Assembly (NCBI GenBank): GCA_013339895.1
Contig: JABACO010000002.1
Coordinates: forward strand, 5,688,235-5,752,234
DNA: 64,000 nucleotides
Reading direction: 5' to 3'
DNA from: Ephydatia muelleri
Lineage: Eukaryota; Porifera; Demospongiae; Spongillida; Spongillidae
Part shown: positions 11,166-20,879 of the stretch, in pieces
How the letters are laid out: each line of letters begins with the position of its first letter
How positions within the stretch are numbered: position 1 is the first letter of the stretch
Position numbers and translations under genes: made by a program
The notes under the pieces: generated by a model
Seen by the model: the letters and a program-made list of their open reading frames with translations, nothing else
Told to the model about the DNA's origin: nothing
Databases searched by the model: none

Positions 11166-13246
11166 TGCTCATCAAGCTCACCCAGCAAATAACTATCACC
11201 TTCATCCAAATTGCAATCTTGTTCGATATTCATTGCTACCATCTCATTCTGCAATCGTGCTTCTTCGGAACTGAAATCTATTTCCACATAGAGTTTGTCA
11301 GTACATGACGATGGACTGCTGATCACTGCACTAGTCTCTGGCTTTATGAACACTCCAGCTCCCCACCACATCATTCCTTTCTTACCGTAATAGGAGTCAC
11401 CTCCCTCTCGGAATCCTTTAGCAAGGAATTTTTGTTTGAAGTCATATACGATGTAGGCCGTGCTTGAATCCATCTCAGCTATGGCAAGTTTCATCCTATG
11501 GGCCTGTTGAGCAGCTTGCATCACATGAGCCATATACCTGTATGAGCGACGCTCACATTGGTGTATAGTTAGGAGTACATCGGCTATTTCAGACAGCTTG
11601 GTAGGGTCCCTATCAAGTTTGATGAGGGTTACATGCCTCAGCTTGTCAAAGAAGAGGAAGGGACTTCTGCAGGCATTACAGTCAAGGTGACCACCGGCCT
11701 TTGGATTCTTGTTAGGCTTCCTGTGAGATGTCAGGTCCAGTGAGAATACAGGTGAGTGTGTTGTAGCACTGTTGCTGTTCTCCACCACAGATCCCTTAAA
11801 CTGAGCACAACAGCTGAGCTGGCCTCTGATCATCCTTACTATGGCCTCCTGTATACCTGGATCATTCAATTTGTCAGGCTGCAATACCAATTCTTCCAGC
11901 TCCTGATATGCTCTGAGCTGCTGAACTTCATGTTCTTGAGGTTGATGGGAGTAGTCACCTTGATCTTCTGTGTCCTCAGATACCTTCACACCTTCCCTTG
12001 CATGTAATGCATACCCGTAGCTAAGAAAGGTGTACACATCAGTTCGGAGACCACGCAGCTCATTACGCAAGGTGTGGTCCACATCGGATAGAGGTGCAAG
12101 CACGTCAATCAACTTGTCCACAATGGTGAAATTGTCTATGTGGAAGTTCACTTTTTTATAATCTACCCCTGCACGGGCTTCTTGTTGCTTTCCACCTCCA
12201 GTTATGTGTTTGGCTATGGTGTAAAACAATGACCTTCCAATTGGTGGCTTACCAGGCATGGCGTCCTCTTGCTTTGCAATGTAACCTGCATACATTGTTG
12301 CAATGTCATTCTTCAACACAAGGGACCTCATAGCAAACACATTCTTGAGCTCTTTCCACTTTTTATTTCTGTTTGGTGTACGCTTTTTAGCTTCCCATGC
12401 TAACCGGCCAATATTTTCATCACTATAGATGAATTCCACAGCAAATTCAATAACATCCTTAGGCACTCGTAGTTGTGTTTTGCTGAACTGTTGGATATTC
12501 ATACCATGAGATAGGTACAGCTTGTCAATCTTAGCCTGGAACATCACCCGAGCAGCATGGTCTTTGCTGAGTGATAGCAACGATGCCACATATGCAATGG
12601 GAACATCAACAAAAGAAACAAGAAGCCTCCTAGCATTGTTGGATTTGAGTTGCTTCTTCTCTGCCTTCAGTATGTCCCTGATGGTGGTTGGTATTGTGGC
12701 TAGTACTTGGGCATCCATGTTTACAGGGTTTTCAATCATTTCAGGTGATCCTACAAGAGACTGGAGGCTGAATGCCTTCTTTGAGCCCTCGTCGAGTCTC
12801 AAACTAGGTAGAAGCACATGTGCCCACGCCTTGACCCCTATCCAAAACACATTCTGTACTCGGTTCATACTGGCGTTGTCAATCTCGCTGCCCATCGCGT
12901 GTTTTACCTGCCTCCTAATTTCGATGTGTGGAAGCGATCGCACGCTACGTTTGTGTTCATCGCAACCCATTAGCTTCAGTACCTCAAGAATGTGTTTTTG
13001 CGATGATGTGTAGTTGCTGGGTCCCTCGGTTGTATCGATCTCTGCCGCAATCGATATCGGTTCAGCAACAAAACTGATGCCGGTGGCTGCATGACGCTCC
13101 GGATTTGACCGATGAGGTGTTTCCTGAACCACATATACCTTTTTAGGGCGACCACGCAAACGGGGTTGGCATGGACAACACTTTGTGCAACCCGTCCCAG
13201 CATCGCACTTGTCACAGGCACGGGTTTCTTGTGCGTGCGATAACAA
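10796..13246 (-). pseudogene. Transposase-like protein, N-terminal part
   Basis: This is an open frame of 816 codons with no good in-frame ATG at its start (an in-frame stop lies just upstream at 13,259-13,261, then TTG), so an upstream exon or a frameshift is likely. A cysteine cluster (CDKC...CTKCCPC) followed by RLRGRPKK, AT-hook-like, occupies residues 10-36. A long helical region follows. At about 600-690 lies AIAEMDSSTAYIVYDFKQKF, a possible first catalytic Asp region. The acidic 9-residue repeat then starts and a TGA in a repeat unit (GGA to TGA) ends the frame. It resembles domesticated-looking TE proteins of invertebrates, but I cannot name the family. Confidence 0.7.
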
Positions 13247-13654
13247 GCAAGTGACATGTTAAGCAATGACTGATTACGTCACTGCCGTGTCTGGGAACTA
13301 GTAAAGGTAAGTTTGGGTATTTGTGTGTAAACTACGCTTATTCAGAATGCAGTATTAACGTGGCATGTATCTGAGACATAAAATAATACAATAGTGCACC
13401 CAGAATATTACAAAACGGCCCTTAAAAAAAGTGCATTTTCCCACTCGAGACAACCGAGATTTTGGAAACCGCGTCTGTTCAAACGAACGCAGGTTGCTGC
13501 ATACTTTATATGAGCGATTGACGATAGCAACAGAAGACTCAGGGAGAGTTGGGCTCTCGGAATATTTGTGTTAAAATGGAAACAACACGTTTCCGACTAA
13601 TTTTCCAAAAAGGGTGTTCCACAAAAAAAATGATCTATTCTCGTGGATCCAGTG

Positions 13655-13932
13655 TTTAAAAGCATTTTACGCATGAATATATTGCGACGGACATGAAGTA
13701 GTCATATTCACGAGGAGGTACTGCACAGGGTTACAACCAATATTTATGAATTAACATATGTAGCGCGTCCGCACTAGTCCCAGCAACAGTCAGTAACCAG
13801 AATGTCTCATACCACAAACACACAGGTATGTATGCAAAGGTATATCTAGATCTTTCTAGATCTTTCTAGTGCGCGTGCATGTCATGTGCTTGGTTAACAC
13901 CAGAGGTGCAAAGTAACTCCTCTCTTCTGAGC
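13655..13932. other. Gypsy 3' flank, no gene
   Basis: Mirrors 23,763-24,040. Contains the AAGATCTAG tandem triplet near 13,845-13,870 and nothing coding. Confidence 0.7.
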
Positions 13933-15168
13933 TCAGTACCCAAATCTCACTGGTGCATGCCTGTCTCTGGTAGGGTATCTTTGTGGTTCCGGTTCTGTCG
14001 GTAGTTCCTCTGTTAGTAGTGCAGGCTCCTCAAAGTGGTCTACGCCTGGTGCTTCCCATGACTGTGCACCGCTGTTTGCCGGTGTGGCTGGAGGTGGTGT
14101 GGTTCCTGGGTGGGACTTAGTTGTATGCTGAATTTGTCTCTGAAGACGATTAATGTGTACCACCTTTATCCAAACTCCATATGAAATCTCCACCGTGACT
14201 GGTGACTTCACGCTCTTTATGATCCAGTTCCCCCCCCATCGCGGATCTAGTTTGCCTGCTGTAGGCACTGATAACCACACCGGATCCCCAGCTTTGAAGT
14301 GCCTCTCTTCAGAATGTCTGTCGTAGTTGACTTTCTGCCTGTGTGCAGACTCGGCAACGTGGGCCTCCACGAGGTCCTGTAGCTCAGCCATTTTAGCCTG
14401 CAATACTGCCTGGTAGGATGTGGCTTCATATCCTCTAGCAGGGGTAATGGTGTTTGGCTGTGGATGCCTTCCGTACATCAGCTGGAATGGGGACACTCCA
14501 GTGGAGGTGTGTGTAGCAGTTCTGTATGCATACAGAGCCAGTGGTAGATGCTGTTCCCAATCTTCCTGTCTCTCCACGTATGTTCGCAGCAACTGCAGTA
14601 ACGAGCGGTTAAACCTCTCAACCATTCCATCACCCTGTGGGTGATAGGGTGTGGTGCGGCTTTTCACTACCCCAAAGGCATCTAATGTACTCTGGACAAC
14701 ACTGCTTTCAAAGTTTCGACCTTGATCGGAGTGCACATTTTCTGGGATGTCGTACGTACAGAAAAGCTTCACCAGTTCTGCTTTGATTCTCACTGCTGTC
14801 TGGTCTTTGAGGGGTCTGGCATCTGCCCATTTTGTGAAGTAGTCCTGTATGACCTGGAGATATCTGTTGTTCTTGGTAGACACAGGTACTTCCAGGATGT
14901 CGATTGCGGTCATCTGCCATGGTCGTCCAATTGAAATGTTTGTCAATGTTGACCTAACTGGCATAGGTAGTTTGGCCTTCTGGCATGTGACACATTCCCT
15001 GCAGTGCCTGTCTACGTCTTGGGCCATGTTTACCCAATATGCCTCCTGCCGTATTCTTTCCCATGTCTTCAGTGTTCCCTGATGACCTGCTGTAGGAGAA
15101 TCATGGCATAGGCTCATGGCCTTCTGGTGCAGAGCTTCTGGTAGCACAGGGACCACATCTGACACCAT
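13933..15168 (-). CDS. Ty3/gypsy integrase, open 411-codon copy
   Basis: Residues 1-65 carry the HHCC zinc-binding module (H22, H29, CVTC at 59-62). The rve core follows with AIDILEV (first Asp), HSDQGRNFE (second Asp) and GDGMVERFNRS (catalytic Glu). A C-terminal region has a GNW-type GPY/F-like module and then a Pro/Thr-rich tail, with no chromodomain seen. It is the 3' end of a canonical RT-RH-IN element that is truncated on its 5' side at 15,746. The paired right copy (22,526-23,762) has a 1-nt insertion, so this one keeps the better frame. It was part of pol and is unlikely to be expressed alone. Confidence 0.85.
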   Translation of the reverse strand: MVSDVVPVLPEALHQKAMSLCHDSPTAGHQGTLKTWERIRQEAYWVNMAQDVDRHCRECVTCQKAKLPMPVRSTLTNISIGRPWQMTAIDILEVPVSTKNNRYLQVIQDYFTKWADARPLKDQTAVRIKAELVKLFCTYDIPENVHSDQGRNFESSVVQSTLDAFGVVKSRTTPYHPQGDGMVERFNRSLLQLLRTYVERQEDWEQHLPLALYAYRTATHTSTGVSPFQLMYGRHPQPNTITPARGYEATSYQAVLQAKMAELQDLVEAHVAESAHRQKVNYDRHSEERHFKAGDPVWLSVPTAGKLDPRWGGNWIIKSVKSPVTVEISYGVWIKVVHINRLQRQIQHTTKSHPGTTPPPATPANSGAQSWEAPGVDHFEEPALLTEELPTEPEPQRYPTRDRHAPVRFGY

Positions 15169-15172
15169 GGTG

Positions 15173-15746
15173 TCAGATGTGGGACCTGGCTTGTATCTTC
15201 TGCAAACAATGCCATCTACTACCTCCAGTTGTGACCATAACTGGGCATATCATCTCATTGGTGGTCGCTTCCACTTTTTGAGTGGGGTTTGTTGCGAGTT
15301 GAGTGCATGCAGTGTACAGCTGTTGGAATGCGTCATCCTGTTTCTGCGCTTTCTTCAGTTCTTCTGGTGTGAAACCAGCATACACCGTGGTCATGGCTGC
15401 ATGAGGTGTTTCCATTTCTGGTTCTCTTCTTGACAGTGCATCCGCATTTTCATTCGCTATTCCTTTCCTGTACACAGTCTCAAAACTGAATTCCTGTATT
15501 GCAAGAGCCCAGCGACACAGGAGGCCCTCCATCTTCTGCACTGCAAGCCACTGCAGTGGGGCGTGGTCTGTCATGAGTTGAAATGTGCGGCCCAACAGGT
15601 AGTGGCGGAACTGTTTCATCGCCCACACAATGGCTAGACATTCCCGTTGGATCACACTGTAGTTGGCTTCTGCTCTGGTGAGTGTGCGACTGGCATAGCC
15701 AATCACTCGCTGTTCTTGTTCCAGGACTGCCCCCAACCCTACATTG
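15173..15746 (-). pseudogene. Ty3/gypsy RNase H, truncated
   Basis: The frame starts after the TDAS block, which is missing. It includes ECLAIVWAMKQF, LMTDHAPLQW and NADALSRRE motifs of gypsy RNase H. A frameshift near 15,240 puts the linker to integrase out of frame and leads to the TGA at 15,173. The right copy has the same lesion, so the element was dead before it was duplicated. Similarity to the right arm stops at 15,746. Confidence 0.8.
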
Positions 15747-15885
15747 TAAAATCAATAGTCGTTAGCGCGCTAAAACGTACGCAAGACTAGCGCCGTTAAC
15801 AGCGATAGGAGGCACAATTACAAAACTGTACTACACGTGGAGAACTGAACAAAAGAACAAATCATATAAAATATATGCCAACAAA

Positions 15886-16067
15886 CAAGCGAAACTGGTT
15901 TGATCCCGGTTTGGCGCGCCGCGTCGTGGTACGGCCGTTCATGAATATTACACTCCTTCCCCTCTAAGAACTGCACATGAGGGTCTTAGAGGGGAAGGAG
16001 TGTACTATTCATGAACGGCCGTACCACGATGCGGCACGCCAAACCGGGATCAAACCAGTTTCGCTTG
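15886..16067. repeat. Foldback palindrome with about 84 bp arms
   Basis: CAAGCGAAACTGGTTTGATC opens the left arm and its complement closes the right arm at 16,067. The arms match almost perfectly through GGCGCGCC and ACGGCCGT to CTCTAAGA, with a loop of about 14 bp at 15,970-15,983. It sits just inside the inner edge of the left palindrome arm. Single-arm copies lie at 7,035, 25,230 and 54,085. Confidence 0.92.
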
Positions 16068-16239
16068 TAAAGTAAAATAAAGCCACTGAGTGAAAGTGTA
16101 TGGAACGCGCGCAGCCTCACTCGCGAGGACGATAACGAAGCTGCTGATGATGGTCCGGATAACAGCACTACGTTTTGTCATTTTTAAAAAACTTACGCTT
16201 TTCGTTGTTACAGAAATAATTAAATAAGATGTACAAATA

Positions 16240-16411
16240 ATAATAATCTTCAGCTGCAAGATATCATGCATGCAAGCACACAATGACGCTATGCATCGTT
16301 GCATGATCATTGCTATTTATGTCCCTACAAAATGCCCTAGTATTTATTCGCTACTTGACCGTGTACTCTATAATAAAGGTATATGGTATGTACAATTTAA
16401 GGAATGAAACC
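16240..16411 (+). repeat. Repeated gene-block segment, 5' part
   Basis: Matches 52,370-52,545 and 43,750-43,850 (atgatcattgctatttatg, gtgtactctataataaagg). The hAT-like element interrupts it after ATGAAACC. Confidence 0.75.
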
Positions 16412-17463
16412 AAGGTTGCCGTAGGCCAGCCAGGGGTCTGGCCTGAGGCCGGCCGACCTGACTGCCTGGCCTGATAGGCCGACCTGTCAGGCCAATTAAT
16501 TATAAATTATTCAGTGTTCAATTAATTGATACGCATGCAAAGTCCTCTACAATTCTCCTGGTCCATCATCTTTAAACACTCCACTCATCGTCTCGAACAT
16601 TGTCCTAACCCCGATCTGTGGGAATAAAACTCCGAGGAGCTTGTGAGATTTGTACCTATGCGAAAGCTTAGCGGTAGGCGCCGGTAGCACTAACACATCC
16701 GCTGTCTGGTCCCATTTCAAGGTCCATACATCGAAGGAGAAAAGTTACGCGGATAAAGCTTGGTGTGACTATTGCCACAAGCCGTTCGCCAGGGAATACT
16801 CTATTCTTTTTAGGCACATTGAACGGAATCACAAGGATCAATTAAAGAAAGATGGTGCATTAGTTTGTTCCAAAAAAGAAAAGACAATTCTAACAGCCAA
16901 GAAATCGCAGCTGGAGCAGTATTTTACATCCCAAATCCCGCCTCTCACAAAAATGAGCAGGATAAAGCCATGAAACTCTTAGCACATGCATGGTGCGAAA
17001 ATTTACTTCCCCCAGTTCATGCTGAGAGTCTAACTTTCAGTGAATTTGTTGCATGCATTTCAAGAGGTTCCTTTAAGACGCCTGGCAGGACAAAGGTCAC
17101 CAAAATGATACAGCAAAGATGCCAAATCGTGCATTTGGTGAAGGTGTAAAGTCATTTCAGTTCGAATTCGTATTTATTGGTTGCACCAAATCCTCCGTAA
17201 TAAGATATTATAATACTTGTGTATACTGAATATGATAGCAGTTGACAAAATATAAAAATGTAATTAGGAATCAAGGATGCACAATAAAAAGTAATAATAG
17301 TTGATGATTGAGTTTTCAATCAGAAGCCCGTCTAACATATAGCATGATGCTTAGGGTGGGCGTGGTCCGGCCTGATAGGCTAGACCACTGGCCTGACAGG
17401 TCAGGCCAGGCCCCTGGCCTGTCAGGCCGGCCTGACAGGCCGGCTGGCCTTCGGCAACCCTAA
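16412..17463 (+). mobile_element. hAT-like deletion derivative, about 1.05 kb
   Basis: The ends AAGGTTGCCGTAGGCCAGCC and GGCTGGCCTTCGGCAACCCT are inverted. Dense GGCC/CCTG subterminal repeats follow at both ends. ATGAAACC flanks it on both sides (16,404-16,411 and 17,464-17,471), an 8 bp target duplication as expected for hAT. The empty site is visible near 43,835 and 52,535. Most of the transposase is deleted. Confidence 0.88.
16650..17149 (+). pseudogene. BED-finger remnant of hAT transposase
   Basis: The frame 16,650-16,973 contains a BED zinc finger: VWSHF, then CDYC, then HIERNH, with the usual Trp/Phe and Cys2His2 spacing. A lysine-rich linker follows. A second frame to 17,149 (LTFSEFVACISRGSF) resembles the region after the finger in hAT transposases. 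The frameshift lies near 16,960. The catalytic domain and dimerisation region are gone. It would be DNA-binding only if expressed. No ATG supports the start, so the N-terminus is unresolved. Confidence 0.7.
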
Positions 17464-18245
17464 ATGAAACCATAATTATAGAGATCTTTTCCAGCAACTA
17501 CAGTAGCACGACAGATGTCACCCTCCCCCTAGTGGCGTGGCCCACTTAGGAGTATCTTGTTATGCCCGACAAAGGCGGTTTTAATGGTTTCACTATGACC
17601 ACAGGCATGATGCCATCGATCCATAGCTATAGTATCCATGGTGATACGTATGTTGTTACATTCTTAAACAATGATAACGTGCCATAGTACTGTACAGCAA
17701 TGTACACATATAAAATGTAAGGTTGTCGAGTGGATGTTAAAACATTCATACATTATTGTATATACACCATGGAGTTGCTAATCAACCAATTAACGATGCG
17801 ACAAACGAGTAGATAAACGTCTTACATGTACTTCTCTATACATGTGTTATTATGTACACCGTTCTAAGTGGTTATTTTAAGTAATCACATCAAAACCCTC
17901 ATAAATCAACATATTCAAAGCCCTCTAGTATCGACATACATGTATATAACAATGGTATGTTCCGAATGCCTGCATGCAAAATTCAAGCCCAAGCTCATCA
18001 CCACATATTTGTGCATGCCAACCCGTGGTAAGGGTACAGTACATGTAGATTTAACGAAGAATGTGTCGTTGTTGAAAACCATGCAGTCATCCGCTATATC
18101 CTCCGTTGCTATACACAGTAATTGCACATCCGAAATGATAAATGGTTATGAATCATTATTTTCCATCAGCCAACATGTATGTGTTGATCAGAAATCTATT
18201 ATTATACATCACACCACATTACTTGTCCATGAAAGGATGTAGCAT
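17464..18245 (+). repeat. Repeated gene-block segment, 3' part
   Basis: This continues the block split by the hAT-like element. It includes CACCCTCCCCCTAGTGGCGT and then a dispersed cassette (17,565-17,735). It matches 43,840-44,520 and 52,545-53,215, and more distantly the palindrome ends at 240-650 and 35,170-35,570. No gene is seen. Confidence 0.8.
17565..17735 (+). repeat. Dispersed cassette, copy 4
   Basis: Plus-strand copy inside the repeated block. GCCATCGATCC replaces the usual GCCATGGATAC. Confidence 0.75.
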
Positions 18246-18528
18246 CTTTTGATAATAATGGATACTTAGTAGTTATATGGGAGAGGGATATGTCCTCACT
18301 ATGTCCTCACCTAGGGATTGAACTTCCGTACATCGGCGGATACTAGTCTGCATACATGTTCCACTGCCTTCGAGTCTTAATAGGATTCTTGATACTGGTC
18401 TTGATGCGTCCCATACTGGCAATCCGACCGTATATTGAATAGTTAACCACGGACCGCACCAAAGTTTTGAGGCGGACCGGACCAGGCGTACCGCGCGTAT
18501 CGGACCGACTTTTTTCATCGGATTAGAC
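18246..18528. other. CGGACC-rich repeat DNA, left of MITE
   Basis: Rich in CGGACCG words. With 19,379-19,575 it forms one locus split by the 850 bp element. It is distantly similar to 30,290-30,430 (gactacgaatccgat, gtttttattgacc). No gene. Confidence 0.6.
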
Positions 18529-19378
18529 CATAGATAGTATAGTAAGGGGATTGGAAACGAGTCTAATCAACACCAATTGACACCTCCACTCCTCGTTACA
18601 GCACTTATAAGAATTCCGTACTAGTAACTATGCTTCAAGATGGATGACTTGGGAGCCACAGCTGGAAGAAATTCTGAAATGATGGTTCGTATCAAAAAAT
18701 TGATGAAAAAAGTAGCCAAGTACATACAAATAGGACTAATCAAAAACAAAACACGACAAACTGATCAATACGCACAACTGCCCGCGCACAGAAGGTACAC
18801 AAGTTAATGGACTCCATCCCCACTCCAGGCGTATTTTGTGCGTGACATGTATCAAAAAATGACGAAAAAAGTAGCCAAGTACATACAAATAGGACTAACC
18901 AACAACAAAACACGACAAACTGATCAATACGCACAACTGCCCGCGCACAGAAGGTACACAAGTTAATTGACCCATCCCCACTCCAGGCGTATTTTGTGCG
19001 TGACATGTATCAGTAAATGACGAAAAAAGTAGCCAAGTACATACAAATTGGACTAACCAACAACAAAACACGACGAACTGATCAATACGTACAACAGCCC
19101 GCGCACAGAAGGTACACAAGTGCGATGCGTCCTGAAAAAAAAGTTTTTTCTAATTTTCGAAGTTGCCCGTCATATTTTTCCCACCTAAAACGCTTACAGG
19201 TATTCTCCTACGTACGTGAAGCGGCTTCAGAGCAGATAAAAAGAACCAAGACCAACCGAACTGAAGATATGAACGATTTCGAACCTCTCAGTAGGTGTTA
19301 ACGATGTAACGCGGAGTGCCCACAGCCAGTGATGCGCTCACGTGACTCGTTTCCAATCCCCTTACTATACTATCTATG
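18529..19378. mobile_element. 850 bp MITE-like element with 34 bp perfect TIRs
   Basis: CATAGATAGTATAGTAAGGG starts it and the exact complement ends it at 19,378; the perfect match extends through GATTGGAAACGAGT. ATTAGAC flanks both sides (18,522-18,528 and 19,379-19,385), giving a 7 bp target duplication (8 bp if one terminal base is assigned to the flank). CA...TG ends plus a 7-8 bp duplication suggest a non-autonomous hAT-type element. It sits near the palindrome centre (axis about 18,847). Confidence 0.92.
18690..19122 (+). repeat. 158 bp tandem repeat inside the MITE, about 2.7 copies
   Basis: AGTAGCCAAGTACATACAAA recurs at 18,711, 18,870 and 19,028, so the period is 158-159 bp. Units also share GCGCACAGAAGGTACACAAG and GGCGTATTTTGTGCGTGACA. 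Confidence 0.92.
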
Positions 19379-19581
19379 ATTAGACGGAGGCGGACCGGAG
19401 TTTTTGGGACAGACCGAACTTACCAGGACCGGACTTACACCGAGCGGACCGGAAGATTTAACGGACAATTGCCGGACAATTGCCGAACTCCGACTGAATT
19501 CCTGTCCGACTACGAATCCGATTCATAACGTTTTTATTGACCGATACTGTAATCTGTTTGAATACATGTATGTGTAGTGCC

Positions 19582-19650
19582 AGTTACTTTGCACCTCTGG
19601 TGTAAACCAAGCACATGACATGCACGCACACTAGATATACCTTTGCATAT
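19582..19650 (+). repeat. Short direct repeat flanking the gypsy element, 5' copy
   Basis: AGTTACTTTGCACCTCTGGT...TATACCTTTGCATA also occurs right after the integrase stop (23,777-23,864), where AAGATCTAG is repeated. It could be the start of worn LTRs, but the matching length is under 90 bp. Confidence 0.6.
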
Positions 19651-19888
19651 GGAACGTTCTATACGAAAATGGATCTCGTGGATTTTAATTTATAACATAA
19701 AATGTACATCGATATATCTTCCGAAATATTAACGCTATCGGGTTCCTATTTTTAACACAACATACCACACCATTATTATATGTGAAAATCCATTTTGGTG
19801 TCTTACACATGCGGGGTAACGACGTTTTGAGGTCCGATACCCCGTAGGGTTCAAAACGGCCACATCTTCAGGTAGGAGTGTCCAAATC
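19651..19888 (+). repeat. Dispersed 240 bp repeat, copy 1
   Basis: GAACGTTCTATACGAAAATG...AGGTAGGAGTGTCCAAATC. An inverted copy is at 37,160-37,425. It directly abuts the 5'-truncated gag frame. It shows no terminal inverted repeat. Confidence 0.75.
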
Positions 19889-20335
19889 AAAGCCAAGGAA
19901 CAACTTTTGCTCCATCAGTTCGTAGCGGGCCTTCCACCAGCGATCAGCAAACCGCTACGAGCAGCGGGGAACACCACGGACTTGCGGTCGACAGTAGAGC
20001 GCGCGAAACTGTTGAACGCCCTGGAGAACGAGCAGCAGACTGCCGGAGTAACGCCTCCTAGCAACGTTAATCCGATCCCGACGAATGCAGCCGTAGAGAA
20101 GTTTATTACAGAGCAAGTGGCGGCACTGACGGAGCAGGTTGCAGCGCTGAGCGCAGTACAACAAAGGAGACAGGATGGTTTTAACGCACACCCACGGCCA
20201 GTTCGTTGTTACCAGTGCGGGAAAGTTGGTCACATTCGTAGAAATTGTCGAAATCGGCCCGCATACAACGACCAGTATCCGGGAAACTCCAGAGGGGTGC
20301 CTGCAGAGGGCAACAGACACCCTGCACGCCAGTGA
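19889..20335 (+). pseudogene. Gypsy gag C-terminal part with CCHC knuckle
   Basis: The frame contains a glutamine/alanine-rich coiled stretch (EQVAALTEQVAALSAVQQ) and one CCHC zinc knuckle (CYQCGKVGHIRRNC) at about 20,208-20,250. It ends in TGA at 20,335. The first part of gag, usually 150-250 residues, is missing because a dispersed repeat abuts at 19,888. The knuckle would bind RNA in the nucleocapsid. No ATG begins this frame. Confidence 0.8.
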
Positions 20336-20800
20336 GCCCAATCGAAGCAGCGTTCGTCGCGTCCATCAAAAGCACATCCGTGGTGAATGGACTAGTGGGG
20401 GGAATAATGGTGGAGGTGATGCTGGACTCTGGTTCTTCAGTGGTCACTCGTCAGGCACGACATCGCCAAACGCTTAAAGGGAACAACTAGCCCTGGCGAT
20501 GCACCGAAGATAAGGCTCATTTCGGCAGGAGGCGAGGAGATCACCATTGTCAACCACATCAAGGCATCAGTTGAGATAAGGAGCATCGACAAGGTACGAG
20601 AGCATACTTTCATTGTGGTGGAACAACTCATCTCACAAGTTATCCTTGGGGTTGATTTTCTATAGGAACAATACCTGGTGCTGGTCTTCACTACTTCGCC
20701 TGTATCGGTTACCACGTCAAGGAACAACTATGAAAGGCTGCTGCACCAGAACCGGGACAACCACCAGTGTCGGAACCGGAAGCACTGCAGGCTATTCGGA
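20336..20800 (+). pseudogene. Gypsy aspartic protease remnant
   Basis: VEVMLDSGSSV at about 20,410-20,440 holds the DSG catalytic triad of retropepsins, with D-S-G in place of the common D-T-G. A frameshift follows near 20,470. The later strand (VILGVDFL) precedes a TAG at about 20,665. The spacing to RT is normal. Confidence 0.7.
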
Positions 20801-20879
20801 AAGCAGAGAGAGAAAGAAAAGAAATGGTGTGCATAGTGACATCCCTGGAAGACACAGCTGCAGAGGAAGTGGACGAATA

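Larger units (their letters stand above)
8355..13654 (-). mobile_element. 5.3 kb DNA transposon with terminal inverted repeats
   Basis: The ends are CACCGGATCCACGAGAA at 8,355 and its near-complement TTCTCGTGGATCCAGTG ending at 13,654. Weaker inverted similarity extends to about 80 bp (AAAATTAGTCGGAAA inside both ends). The uninterrupted site in the right arm reads tatcag/aaagct...cttaaaag, so this is a clean left-arm insertion. Flanks are ttcaa and tttaa, suggesting a short T/A target duplication (perhaps TTAA) that has mutated. It carries the broken transposase-like gene on the minus strand. I cannot assign the superfamily. Confidence 0.88.
1..15746 (+). repeat. Left arm of a giant inverted repeat
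   Basis: Read on the minus strand this stretch matches 21,948-35,816. Paired positions have a constant sum over long blocks: about 35,817 at the outer end, 37,813 after the tandem duplication, 32,388 after the right-arm insertion, and 37,694 near the inner end. Gene, gypsy, hairpin and intergenic DNA all match in order. After removing the three arm-specific insertions, both arms are about 8.4-8.5 kb. The arm starts at or before base 1, so its true length is unknown. The inner edge lies in gypsy RNase H sequence, where similarity stops at about 15,746. Confidence 0.9.

Noticed and set aside
10336..11274. Long plus-strand frames rich in Ser, Pro, His and Cys
   Set aside because: They are antisense translations of the 27 bp minisatellite. 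The minus strand continues conserved protein sequence on both sides of the array.
14420..15433. Several plus-strand frames of 70-105 codons across the gypsy copy
   Set aside because: They are antisense to integrase and RNase H coding sequence and mirror the same shadows in the right arm.
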